This document shows positions 51,264-60,405 of a DNA stretch of 64,000 nucleotides, piece by piece. The notes beneath the pieces are model-generated. The model was given only the letters and a program-made list of their open reading frames with translations, had not been told where the DNA came from and did not search any database. How positions within the stretch are numbered: position 1 is the stretch's first letter; the number at the start of each line of letters is the position of its first letter. Position numbers and translations under genes: made by a program. This DNA is from Pontibacter litorisediminis (GTDB lineage Bacteria; Bacteroidota; Bacteroidia; Cytophagales; Hymenobacteraceae), in assembly GCF_029360645.1 (NCBI RefSeq), contig NZ_JARDUA010000008.1, forward strand, positions 1 through 64,000. Reading direction: 5' to 3'.

Positions 51264-51297
51264 CGTAGTTTCGATTAGGTTTAAAAGTTGGGTAAGG

Positions 51298-52605
51298 TTA
51301 CTGGATCACCAGGACCTGTAGCGGTACTTCCTGGAGGCGTAGCTCCAGCCCGTAGGCAGCGAGCTGGGCATTGAGGACAGGGAGTTCCAGTGATTCCGTG
51401 TCCAGGGTCAGGTCTACCGGGTGCGTGATGCCGGTCTTGTCCACGACCGGGAGCGGGGTGGCGTACTGATCGAGGTAGCGGATAAGCACATCCAGGGGCT
51501 TGTTCTGCAGGAATTTATCTGACTCGCCTGGTGAAAAGAAATTATCCGAAGCAGGGCCGCCCTGACTACGCGGTACCGGTGCCCGCTTGCGGCGCTGCAG
51601 CACCCAACTCTCGAGTCTGCGTTCCTCTACGTGGGCCTGCAGGCCAAAGTGACGGCGCAGGTCTTCCTCCATGAGGGACTGCAGTTCCCCGGCCTTGCTT
51701 AGGGGCAGGAGCAGCTCATAACAGAAGGCTTTACGGGCTTTCTCCTCCTGCCAACGGTCGAGCGAATAGGCCTGGGCCTCGGGGCTGTCGAGCAGGATCT
51801 GTTTGTCCGGAAAATTCGAAGGCAGGCCCAAGGCCAGTTTGTAGAGGCGCGGCACAGAGGTGTTAGTCTGGAAGTAGCGCACGGTGGAATCGGTGCGGAT
51901 GGTGCCCCCGATAGCCGGCAGCCCGGCTACATAGGGAGTCAAAAGCGAGCGGTACAGGGGGAAAGGGTTGCCCCCGTTGCCATCCAGGAAGAGCGGGTCC
52001 TCGTAGCGGAAGGCCATGTTGTCCTTCTTTTCTGTTTTGAAATCAGCCCGGCCGGTGCGGAGCATAGCCCGGATGGTCTCCGGGTTGGCGTCGTACTGGG
52101 TGGTCTGCGAAATCAGCCGTCCTTCCGGGCTGATCCACACCAGGTGGGGCACCATCCGGTAAGGGAAGTACTCTCCCAGGTGCCCGGCCCCCGTGACCAG
52201 GGGCAGCGTCACACCGCGCAAAATGCGGTTCTTCTGGCGGAAGCGCGCCACGGCCCCGGTGCTTTGGGAGGTGACGGCCAGGATCTGCAGGCTGTCTTTA
52301 AACTGCTCCTGCAGCTTTTCCAGCTTGGGCATGGACAGCAGGCAGGACCCGCAGGAGGTGGCCCAGAAGTCGAGCAGCACGAGCTTGCCACGGAAGTCGG
52401 AGAGGCGAGCCGTGGAGTCCTTGTAGTTGAACATGCCGCGAAACTCCAGGTCGGGCACTACCTGGCCGGGGGCCAGGGGACCATCGGACTGAGGCAGGGG
52501 ACGTTCAGGAGCCCGGGCAAAGCTCATCAGCAAGGCGATGCCCCAGGGAAGCAAAAAGAGAATGAGGGGCATCGGCGGCCCCGGAAGCCATTTTTTATGA
52601 AACAT
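51298..52605 (-). CDS. TlpA-like thioredoxin-domain protein with C-terminal extension
   Basis: A 435-aa protein, membrane-anchored or exported (hydrophobic segment at residues about 11-28). The thioredoxin-like domain covers about residues 45-180 with the active-site CGSC in LLDFWATSCGSCLLSMPKL. The following 250 residues are not recognised; a TlpA-SusCD operon is common in Bacteroidetes, where the thioredoxin may keep an imported or exported substrate reduced. Position between an unknown gene and susC supports one operon. Confidence 0.88.
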   Translation of the reverse strand: MFHKKWLPGPPMPLILFLLPWGIALLMSFARAPERPLPQSDGPLAPGQVVPDLEFRGMFNYKDSTARLSDFRGKLVLLDFWATSCGSCLLSMPKLEKLQEQFKDSLQILAVTSQSTGAVARFRQKNRILRGVTLPLVTGAGHLGEYFPYRMVPHLVWISPEGRLISQTTQYDANPETIRAMLRTGRADFKTEKKDNMAFRYEDPLFLDGNGGNPFPLYRSLLTPYVAGLPAIGGTIRTDSTVRYFQTNTSVPRLYKLALGLPSNFPDKQILLDSPEAQAYSLDRWQEEKARKAFCYELLLPLSKAGELQSLMEEDLRRHFGLQAHVEERRLESWVLQRRKRAPVPRSQGGPASDNFFSPGESDKFLQNKPLDVLIRYLDQYATPLPVVDKTGITHPVDLTLDTESLELPVLNAQLAAYGLELRLQEVPLQVLVIQ

Positions 52606-52681
52606 AAGTAAATTGTTTAAAGGTGGAATAAAATAAAATGTAAGAGGTGCCGCGCACAGAGGCGGTAGCGTCAGCGAATGC

Positions 52682-53074
52682 TCACTCCGGCGGGCAGATC
52701 AGCAGTGTCCAGGACTGGGGCATGTTGTGGTGGAGCGTTTCCAGCGCCCTGGCAACGGGACCAGCCTCGGAAGGCATTTCGGCCGCGGCAGCAGGATAGC
52801 TGTCTTCTGCTATTTCTTCCTGCGCCTCGTTTCGGGATAGGTCATGCAGCTGATATACAGCTGAAATAAGCTTTTTAAGGTTTTCATAGAAGGTAATAAG
52901 GTTGGTGGTGCGGGTAGAGGAGAGGCCATCGTAGCCTTGTTTGAGCGAGCGGATAAACCAGCGCCAGAGTTCTTGCTGGGCCTCTTCCTGAGGATAAAGG
53001 GAGCAGAAGTGATGGAGTTCTTTTTCCGGGTAAGGATACGCTTGGTTGGGACTCGTTGGGTTATACGTTTTCAT
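52682..53074 (-). CDS. Small protein at the head of the susCD operon, unknown function
   Basis: A 130-aa cytosolic protein (MKTYNPTSPNQAYPYPEKELHH...), acidic in its second half. No domain is recognised. It is followed after 77 bases by the TlpA-like gene and probably shares its promoter. A gap in supporting features makes the call moderate. Confidence 0.6.
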   Translation of the reverse strand: MKTYNPTSPNQAYPYPEKELHHFCSLYPQEEAQQELWRWFIRSLKQGYDGLSSTRTTNLITFYENLKKLISAVYQLHDLSRNEAQEEIAEDSYPAAAAEMPSEAGPVARALETLHHNMPQSWTLLICPPE

Positions 53075-53329
53075 AGGCGAGTGATGTACTTAATTTGTAA
53101 CATGAGTAGCGTGGAAGCGAAGGACGGCTAGTCGGCTTTATACAAATATTCAGAATGTGTTATGTCTGAAAGCTGTATATTAGCATCGGGTACAGCCTGA
53201 CGATAAGACGAAGATGCCGGAAAGGGTAGTTGTATCAAATGTGGTACGCTTGTATTAAACAACCGAAGACGTGTGAAATACCAGTGGAAATGAATTGGAT
53301 TTATTAAATAATTTTCGTAACTTATTTCT

Positions 53330-53764
53330 ATGGAAACAGCAGCCAGAAGACGACCGATTCACCTGGGCGACCACGTGAGAAGAATGCGGACCGCTTTGGG
53401 AGTGAAGCAGTCCGCCCTAGCCAGTGAACTGGGTACCACCCAGCAAAATATCTCTCGCATTGAGCAGGAAGAGGAGGTAGATGATGCGACCTTAGATCGG
53501 ATTGGGAAAGCGCTTGGTGTAACTGCGGAGGCAATTAAGAACTTTGATGAGGAGGCTGCTATCAATATTGTTTCCACCACCTTTAATAGCCATGATAACT
53601 CAACATCAGTAGCCTTCAAATCCACTTTTAACTTTAACCCAATTGATAGTTTAATGGAGGCTATTGAAGAGAATAAGAAATTGTATGAACGCCTGTTACA
53701 AAGTGAGCGCGAGAAGGTTGATTTACTGGAGCGAATGTTAAAGAATCAAAAGTATGAAGAATAG
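53330..53764 (+). CDS. XRE-family helix-turn-helix regulator
   Basis: A 144-aa protein with an N-terminal XRE HTH (IHLGDHVRRMRTALGVKQSALASELGTTQQNISRIEQEEEVDDATLDRIGKALGV) and a C-terminal coiled-coil (ENKKLYERLLQSEREKVDLLERMLK). Such regulators are common as single genes in Bacteroidetes. It lies just before the CRISPR leader, but its position gives no proof of a role in CRISPR control. Confidence 0.9.
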   Translation: METAARRRPIHLGDHVRRMRTALGVKQSALASELGTTQQNISRIEQEEEVDDATLDRIGKALGVTAEAIKNFDEEAAINIVSTTFNSHDNSTSVAFKSTFNFNPIDSLMEAIEENKKLYERLLQSEREKVDLLERMLKNQKYEE

Positions 53765-53845
53765 TCTCAATCTAATTATGCAGCGCAGCAATGAAGCCTG
53801 CTAATCGGTTGAGACCGCTTTAGCACTGTGTCATTGTTATGCACT

Positions 53846-53886
53846 AAAAAAGCACTTAAAGGTGAAAACCTATGAGTGCTTTTTTT
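53846..53886 (+). terminator. Terminator after the XRE gene
   Basis: AAAAAAGCACT (53846-53856) pairs with AGTGCTTTTTT (53875-53885), with an inner AGG/CCT stem and a T-run. It isolates the CRISPR leader from upstream transcription. Confidence 0.88.
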
Positions 53887-54178
53887 ACAGGCGTAAAAAT
53901 TTTATACACTTTCTTGACCATACAGCTTTAACAAACAAAAATTTAAGTCTTAGGACTGTAATGCAATAACGTTCTACAATCATGCGTTGGTAAAACGTTT
54001 TAAGCTGCCACACTTGCAGATTTCCCTTGCGCAGCCAGGGATTTTAGAAATCAGCAAGCCAAAATGGGATTATAGTGCAGAGGGAATAGCCGTCCGGAAG
54101 CGACAGGGGAGGAGGTGTTTTACTTGCCTTTGTAGGTATAAATTGGATAGGGTAGAGGCTCGAAACATAGGCAGCCAT
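53887..54178 (+). promoter_or_regulatory. Probable CRISPR leader
   Basis: About 290 bases between the XRE terminator and the first repeat, without a gene. In type I systems with repeats ending in ATTGAAAC, that octamer is the 5' tag of the crRNA, so transcription should run left to right and the leader should be here. A TATAAATT word lies near 54137. The first repeat has one altered base at its 5' end, which could be the leader junction. The direction is inferred. Confidence 0.55.
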
Positions 54179-56880
54179 ATTTCTATACCACTAAGGTGCG
54201 ATTGAAACTTGGGCGGATGAACAGCATAAGAATAAAGTAAAACAGCTTTCTATACCACTAAGGTGCGATTGAAACCAAAGCCCTTTTAGAAAGCAAAAGT
54301 GAGGTTTATGTACTTTCTATACCACTAAGGTGCGATTGAAACCGGTTGGTGATGCCCTTGTAATCTGCCTTCAGGATCTGCTTTCTATACCACTAAGGTG
54401 CGATTGAAACTTAAAGCCCTCCGGCACGCCCCTGCCCTCAAATAATTCTTTCTATACCACTAAGGTGCGATTGAAACCGCTTATTAACGCGCTGGAGTAC
54501 CTGCGCACTATTACCTTTCTATACCACTAAGGTGCGATTGAAACCCGCTGCCTAGCGTTGCCGTTGGCGCGTCCACCTGCTCAACTTTCTATACCACTAA
54601 GGTGCGATTGAAACGATAGTTTTCTGAAAGCTGAGAACGAGAGCCTGCAACTTTCTATACCACTAAGGTGCGATTGAAACCGTTTCGCAAAGGGCTACAT
54701 GGTCCTCGAAATTATACTTTCTATACCACTAAGGTGCGATTGAAACTACTTTTCCCTTCTGCTGCTTCAGTTCCTCTGCATCCTTTCTATACCACTAAGG
54801 TGCGATTGAAACCACCAGTCTGTTAATTCAGGTGTATAGCCCAGAACAGCTTTCTATACCACTAAGGTGCGATTGAAACCCCGATCTGGTGGCCGGTGCC
54901 GTGCTGCTGGTACACCTTTCTATACCACTAAGGTGCGATTGAAACCAATGTAGGAGTAGTGGGCGTAGTTGCGGTTCTTCACTTTCTATACCACTAAGGT
55001 GCGATTGAAACCCGTTGGTGCTGTCCGCCACCGGCTGCAAATCAATGCCCTTTCTATACCACTAAGGTGCGATTGAAACAATCCTTACGCCAGGGAGCTG
55101 GCGGCCCGCAGCAGGGCTTTCTATACCACTAAGGTGCGATTGAAACCCGTGGAAGACACCTGCACGATATCGCCCTTGGTGAACTTTCTATACCACTAAG
55201 GTGCGATTGAAACTCCTTCCAGGCGTCCAGCAGGCGTCCGGCCACCTCCAGCTTTCTATACCACTAAGGTGCGATTGAAACATCCGGTATAAACTGCCCT
55301 GTCTCGAAGTCAAACACCTTTCTATACCACTAAGGTGCGATTGAAACCCACAGGCTCGACACGTAGAAGGGGTACTTGCTGCCGTCTTTCTATACCACTA
55401 AGGTGCGATTGAAACCCTTCCAGGCGTCCAGCAGGCGTCCGGCCACCTCCAGCTTTCTATACCACTAAGGTGCGATTGAAACAAAGCGCATCTACGCCAA
55501 GCTACTGCTCTACCAGCCACTTTCTATACCACTAAGGTGCGATTGAAACTTGTCCATAGCATATTCAAATATCTACATCTTATGTTACTTTCTATACCAC
55601 TAAGGTGCGATTGAAACTAAGGTTATTGAGTGAACGAGCCAGCCGGGCAGCATACCTTTCTATACCACTAAGGTGCGATTGAAACGCGGGGCTAGCGTGC
55701 TGGCCTACTCCTTTTTCCATAACTTTCTATACCACTAAGGTGCGATTGAAACGTAGCCTGAGGCGATCGGCTTGGTGCTGTTCTGCACCTTTCTATACCA
55801 CTAAGGTGCGATTGAAACCCCGCCTTTAAGCAGGTGACCACGGTCACAAACTACTTTCTATACCACTAAGGTGCGATTGAAACTCTCGGGGGCAACCCTG
55901 CACAGCGGTTCGTTCGCAACTTTCTATACCACTAAGGTGCGATTGAAACAAACTGGACATCTCGAAGATGACGGGCACCTTCTCCTTTCTATACCACTAA
56001 GGTGCGATTGAAACTCAACACCGCGCCGTTTGAGTTAGACCTGTACCACTTTCTATACCACTAAGGTGCGATTGAAACAATGTGATCGTGGAGAACTGCG
56101 AGCTGCTGCAGACAGCTTTCTATACCACTAAGGTGCGATTGAAACGAATTTCTGCACAGCCGGGGCTTTGTGCTGTGAGTTGCTTTCTATACCACTAAGG
56201 TGCGATTGAAACAGGGTAATGGCTGGTGTAAGAATCACAACCCCCACCTTTCTATACCACTAAGGTGCGATTGAAACAGGGCTCCCAGTTCCTTCATTGC
56301 TTGCTTCACCTCTCCTTTCTATACCACTAAGGTGCGATTGAAACTCTACCTTTAGTTTCTGGCCTTTCTTATACTTAGGCTGCTTTCTATACCACTAAGG
56401 TGCGATTGAAACATATTAAAGCATAACGACATGAGAGAACTATGGCTACTTTCTATACCACTAAGGTGCGATTGAAACCGGGAACGCATGTTTTCCACAT
56501 GGACGCGCTCGAGACACCTTTCTATACCACTAAGGTGCGATTGAAACCACCTCGCTGCCCCTGGCAGAGAGCCCTGCTTCCCCCTTTCTATACCACTAAG
56601 GTGCGATTGAAACAAGGGCGCAATCGAAAGCATCAAAGAGTATTATTCCTTTCTATACCACTAAGGTGCGATTGAAACACTCGTTCTCGTTCCCGGTCTC
56701 GGCGTAAGGATACACCTTTCTATACCACTAAGGTGCGATTGAAACCAAGGACTCGGCCCTCGAGTACCTCAAGCAGCTTAAGACTTTCTATACCACTAAG
56801 GTGCGATTGAAACCTTAACCAGCTGGCATCCCTTACGCTTACCCTGCTCACTTTCTATACCACTAAGGTGCGATTGAAAC
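54179..56880 (+). CRISPR. CRISPR array, 41 repeats and 40 spacers
   Basis: A 30-bp repeat (CTTTCTATACCACTAA followed by GGTGCGATTGAAAC) occurs 41 times by direct count, with spacers of about 35-41 bases. All repeats look identical except the first (54179-54208), whose first base is A. The last repeat is at 56851-56880. The repeat has a small ACC/GGT stem and the ATTGAAAC tag typical of I-B and related systems. Spacers at 55214-55251 and 55416-55452 are identical except for one extra base. No spacer was seen to match elsewhere in the window on reading, but no full search was possible. Confidence 0.97.
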
Positions 56881-57098
56881 CCACCCTCAAAAATAATTAT
56901 AATATTCCTTTAGATAAATTCTGAAGGGATTTTTATAGAAGAAATGCTTTATTAAAAGCGTCAGGTGCCGATAATGTAAAATGGCCGGGGAGCTGACGAC
57001 TCGTTTAGTAATATGATTACCAGTAAGTTAATTTTGTGTGTCTGCTGGGAACAGCATAAGCTTCCGGGAAAGAGGTGCTTTTGCAGTCTGCCCGACGA
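56881..57098. other. Region between CRISPR array and cas2
   Basis: 218 bases, AT-rich in the first half (AAAAATAATTATAATATTCC), with no gene. It may contain a second weak promoter or the trailer end of the array. Confidence 0.4.
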
Positions 57099-57362
57099 CT
57101 ATAGGAAGCGCTGCGGCTTACCTTTGTCCTCCCCCAGCACGTGGCGCTCGTGGTAGCGCTCCTCGCGCATCCGGTAGATCACCACACCATCATCCTCCTC
57201 CATTAGCAGGTTGGCCTCGTGGCGGAGGCGCTGGTACTGGGCCTCGGTCAGCTCGCCTTCAAAAACGGAGTTCTGAACCCAGGTGAGGTAGCGGCGGAAG
57301 AGCTTCAGCATCTTGCCCACACGCTTCTGGTTTACATCATATACGGCTATAAAGTAGGGCAT
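57099..57362 (-). CDS. cas2: CRISPR adaptation protein Cas2
   Basis: An 87-aa ferredoxin-fold protein that dimerises between Cas1 dimers for spacer insertion. The N-terminus PYFIAVYDVNQKRVGKMLKLFRRYL, with the conserved Asp of VYDV, and the WVQNSVFEGELTEAQ segment are typical. It lies at the distal end of the minus-strand cas operon, next to the array. 137 bases separate it from cas1. Confidence 0.95.
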   Translation of the reverse strand: MPYFIAVYDVNQKRVGKMLKLFRRYLTWVQNSVFEGELTEAQYQRLRHEANLLMEEDDGVVIYRMREERYHERHVLGEDKGKPQRFL

Positions 57363-57499
57363 GGCTTGTTGGTTTTTTCAGTATGTCAAAGAACAGCTTG
57401 TTAGTTAAAGGTTTAGAGTTATGAGTTAAAAGTGAAGCATAATTGCAACAGGAGATACTCAACGATCAACTAACAACGAGTAACGAAAAACGAAAAAAA

Positions 57500-58585
57500 T
57501 TACCACCACATATGCAGGCCCTGGTAAGAGTCCTGTTTCGGGTCACAGAGGTGGCGCACGAGTTTGTGACACTCCAGCCGCACCAGCCGTTCATAAGAAA
57601 TGTGCCGGTTCAGCTGCCGGTGGAGCACCGTTTGCTGCAGGCGTTGGTCCAGGTGAGCCATAAAGATCTTGCGGCCCTCGTCCTTCAGGTAACACCCCCC
57701 CAGCCGCTGCTCGAAGTGCTTCGGCTGTATCTCCCCGTTTTTCAGTAGCTTAAAGATAGCACGGTCGATGAGCAGGGGCTTGAAGAGCTCGGCCAGGTCC
57801 AGCGACAGCGAATAGTGGCGGTCGCCGGGCTCGTGCAGGAAAGACACGGTGGGGTCGAGGGCGGTGCGGTAGATCTGGCGCAGCACCACCGAGTAGCAAA
57901 TGGAGTTGCCGAAGGAGATGAGCGCGTTCAGCGGGTTGGACGGCGGCCTGCGCTCCCGTTTGTCAAACGGAAACTTCTGCGCCACGGCCTCGCCCAGCAT
58001 GAGCGGCCAGGTCTGGTAATAGCAGTCGCGGGCGCGGCCCTCGGCGCTCATCAGCGTCGGGATGTCGGGGCAGGCAGGGATGCGGCAACGCTCCAGCTCT
58101 ATCTGCTCACAACTCTCCTGCAGGGCCAGGGCCTCGGGCTCAGGCAGGCGCGGCACGTAGTAGCGCATCACCCGCAGGATGTTGAACAGGGCCGCATCCA
58201 CAAACTCCCGGGCCAGCACCATCCGCTTTTTCGGGCTGAGGTAGTGCTGTGCCTGCGCCATCCGCACCCGTCCGCTCACCACCGGCTGGCGCGGGTACAG
58301 CGAGGCGGTGTAGTTGCCGTAGTAGTCGAAGAAGAACAACGGAATGCCCTGCTGCGCCAGAAACGTGACAAGTTTGGTGTTGATGTCGATCTCCCCGAAC
58401 AGGTACAGGCTGTCCACCGACTCCACGGCAAAGGGCAGGCGCGGACCATCGGCGGGTTGGCTGGGCAGGCCTTCGGTGTCCTCGTCGTCGGGGATGCGGC
58501 AGTCGGAGGCGGCTTTTTCCAGGGCCAGCGTGTTGTGCTTGCGGCGCAGCCGGCCGTTGGAGAAGAGATAGAAAGGGCGCTTCAT
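57500..58585 (-). CDS. cas1: CRISPR integrase Cas1
   Basis: A 361-aa metal-dependent integrase. The metal ligands are visible as Glu in SAEGRARDCYY (about residue 181), His in FLHEPG (about 250) and Asp/Glu in LSLDLAELFKP (about 265). The N-terminal beta domain (YLFSNGRLRRKHNTL) contains a short low-conservation insert (residues about 28-55) not usual for the family. The C-terminal helical domain reads AIFKLLKNGEI. It belongs to the I-B branch by general layout. Confidence 0.95.
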   Translation of the reverse strand: MKRPFYLFSNGRLRRKHNTLALEKAASDCRIPDDEDTEGLPSQPADGPRLPFAVESVDSLYLFGEIDINTKLVTFLAQQGIPLFFFDYYGNYTASLYPRQPVVSGRVRMAQAQHYLSPKKRMVLAREFVDAALFNILRVMRYYVPRLPEPEALALQESCEQIELERCRIPACPDIPTLMSAEGRARDCYYQTWPLMLGEAVAQKFPFDKRERRPPSNPLNALISFGNSICYSVVLRQIYRTALDPTVSFLHEPGDRHYSLSLDLAELFKPLLIDRAIFKLLKNGEIQPKHFEQRLGGCYLKDEGRKIFMAHLDQRLQQTVLHRQLNRHISYERLVRLECHKLVRHLCDPKQDSYQGLHMWW

Positions 58586-58633
58586 GGGCTTTGCTCAATT
58601 AAAAATTATTACACAACCATGCCGCAAGTTTAG

Positions 58634-58787
58634 CGGTAGCACAACTTGTGGCTTATTATAAGGCCAGTCTGTGACTGGCGTAAGAGATGCCATACTTTCG
58701 CCAGTTAAAAACCGGGGCCCAAACTAAACCACCAGTTACCGCTTCGCTTAAACTGGCGGTATGTATAGCTGTAAAATGAAATCATCC
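58634..58787. repeat. Intergenic region with overlapping inverted repeats
   Basis: Between cas1 and cas4 there are several inverted words: CCAGTCTGTGACTGG near 58661, CGCCAGTTAA near 58700, and TTAAACTGGCGG near 58749, with another ACCAGTTA between. They can form two alternative hairpins. It may be a small mobile or regulatory repeat; no gene is seen. Confidence 0.45.
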
Positions 58788-59354
58788 TTATCCGTAGCAA
58801 AGCTCCTCGAAGGCGCATTTGCGGCAGAATTCACGCTTGCTGATCCGGGCCGGCGGGTGCGGCTCCTCCAGCAAGAGTGTCAGGAGCCGGAGCTGCAGGG
58901 CCAGTTCCTCTTCCTGCTGCGGCCCCAGCGCCACGGGCTCCGAGCGGCGCAGGGCCGGGTAGTCGATCTGCCCCCGGTAGGGCACCCCGCCCGGACCGGT
59001 CACGCCGTTGAGCTTCAGAAGCCACAGGTAAAAGCGCACCTGGCGCAGGTGCGCTTCTTGGCAGGAACGACCTTTCTTCGTCTCGTGCAGCACCCCATCG
59101 CGCAGCAAGGCCCTGTCAATTTTGCCCACGAGGGGCGTGCCGTCGGGGGCGATGGCGTGCAGGTCCAGGTGCTTCTCATTGCGGCTGTAGCTGGTCTCGT
59201 CCAACAGCCTTCCCAGCGCCACGTCCTCGGACTCCTGTTCCATCCAGATGCCCTGCCGCACCAGCCACGCCTTGCGCGGACAGATGAGGTAGTAAGAAAA
59301 AAGCATACCGCCGATAGGCGATATGCTTTTGGTATTAAAGGGCGGCTGCTGCAT
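58788..59354 (-). CDS. cas4: Cas4 exonuclease
   Basis: A protein of 188 aa or less that trims and orients prespacers. The Fe-S cysteines are present: one in YYLICPRKAWLV and three in FCRKCAFEELCYG at the C-terminus. The nuclease core reads VGKIDRALL and HETKKGRS (Asp, Glu, Lys). The start is uncertain: ATG at 59354 overlaps cas7 by 20 bases; ATG at 59306 would begin MLFSYYLICPRK. It is short for Cas4 but complete in motifs. Confidence 0.9.
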   Translation of the reverse strand: MQQPPFNTKSISPIGGMLFSYYLICPRKAWLVRQGIWMEQESEDVALGRLLDETSYSRNEKHLDLHAIAPDGTPLVGKIDRALLRDGVLHETKKGRSCQEAHLRQVRFYLWLLKLNGVTGPGGVPYRGQIDYPALRRSEPVALGPQQEEELALQLRLLTLLLEEPHPPARISKREFCRKCAFEELCYG

Positions 59355-60384
59355 AATCAAATGCCAGCAAGCGCTCTTCAATGGCTATACGTGCCTGGTC
59401 CAAGGCATCAGCCGTACCAGGCACACCGGGTACATAGGCTCTGGCGGCTAAAGAAGTATAAAGATCCACTTTGGGCACGCTTTCAATGATAGGCACGGCA
59501 CGTTGCGGATTCTCCTCGTCTAAATCTGCGCGAATGGCGGCGGTTATGAGGGAGGCATTTTCGCTGACGGCTATAGCCAATGTTGACTGTGGACTGTAGG
59601 TGCGCGCCTGGTTGCTGGTAATTTGCCACTCAACAACGGCTGCGGCCAAGCCTTCTGCAATCTCTCTGCGGCGATCCTCGGGGCAAAGGAGAAATTCACC
59701 GTCGGCAGATGTTTCCCAGCCTTCTTCCTTTAACTGCTCAAGCATAGCAGGACTTAACTCTGGCTCGTGCTGGTTTGTTGCTACCGTAAACAAACGCTTC
59801 AGGTCAATTGCCAGATCGTAAACGAAAAGACCTGTGGTACGGCTGTTATCTGGAATCCAGGCTCTTCGTGGTAGAGTTCTTTTATTCGAATGAAGGTACT
59901 CCTGAATTTCCTCGGCAGTCAGCTCCTGACCAGATGCATTTAGAACCCTCACAGGATTTTGCTCCGGGTGCTCACTACGGTCAAATGTGATGTTCTCCGA
60001 GTTCATGCTCACCAGGAAGGGGTGCAGCGGACGCATGGCAGAGATAGAAAGGGGGCTGCGGCGTTTCAATGTGATTTCGCCGGTACGGGCACGCATCCAG
60101 CCGCCCAAAAGCTGGTCAGCGTAATGTGGGTCACATGGTGACCAAGGTTCCTTGTTCTCCAACTCCTTCTTTTTGTTGATCTCATAGTTGTAGGTGATAG
60201 GCGCGCGCGGTTCATTCAGCGTCTCTGACAGCGCATCCAGCATAGAGCGCTTTACCTGCTGTCCGCTTGAATAGGCAACTTTCCGGTTTGAGATCGGGTC
60301 ATAGTAGGTTTTCTGACCGTCTTGTACACAGAAAACAGTATGTTCGGCCACACGGAGGCCACGGATGTAAAGGTATGGTTTCAT
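59335..60384 (-). CDS. cas7: Type I Cas7-like backbone subunit
   Basis: A 349-aa RAMP-type protein that would coat the crRNA. Segments SGQQVKRSMLDALSETL (about residues 40-56) and LKRRSPLSISAMRPLHPFLVSMN (about 104-126) fit the Cas7 family (DevR/Cst2-like). It is followed by cas4 with a short overlap and preceded by the cas8-like gene. The exact subtype family could not be fixed by reading. Confidence 0.85.
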   Translation of the reverse strand: MKPYLYIRGLRVAEHTVFCVQDGQKTYYDPISNRKVAYSSGQQVKRSMLDALSETLNEPRAPITYNYEINKKKELENKEPWSPCDPHYADQLLGGWMRARTGEITLKRRSPLSISAMRPLHPFLVSMNSENITFDRSEHPEQNPVRVLNASGQELTAEEIQEYLHSNKRTLPRRAWIPDNSRTTGLFVYDLAIDLKRLFTVATNQHEPELSPAMLEQLKEEGWETSADGEFLLCPEDRRREIAEGLAAAVVEWQITSNQARTYSPQSTLAIAVSENASLITAAIRADLDEENPQRAVPIIESVPKVDLYTSLAARAYVPGVPGTADALDQARIAIEERLLAFDYAAAAL

Positions 60385-60405
60385 GGATAAGTATGTTTTA
60401 AGGTT

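Noticed and set aside
54828..56636. Short frames inside the CRISPR array encoding repeated FQSHLSGIE-type peptides
   Set aside because: They are translations of the CRISPR repeat and have no independent support.
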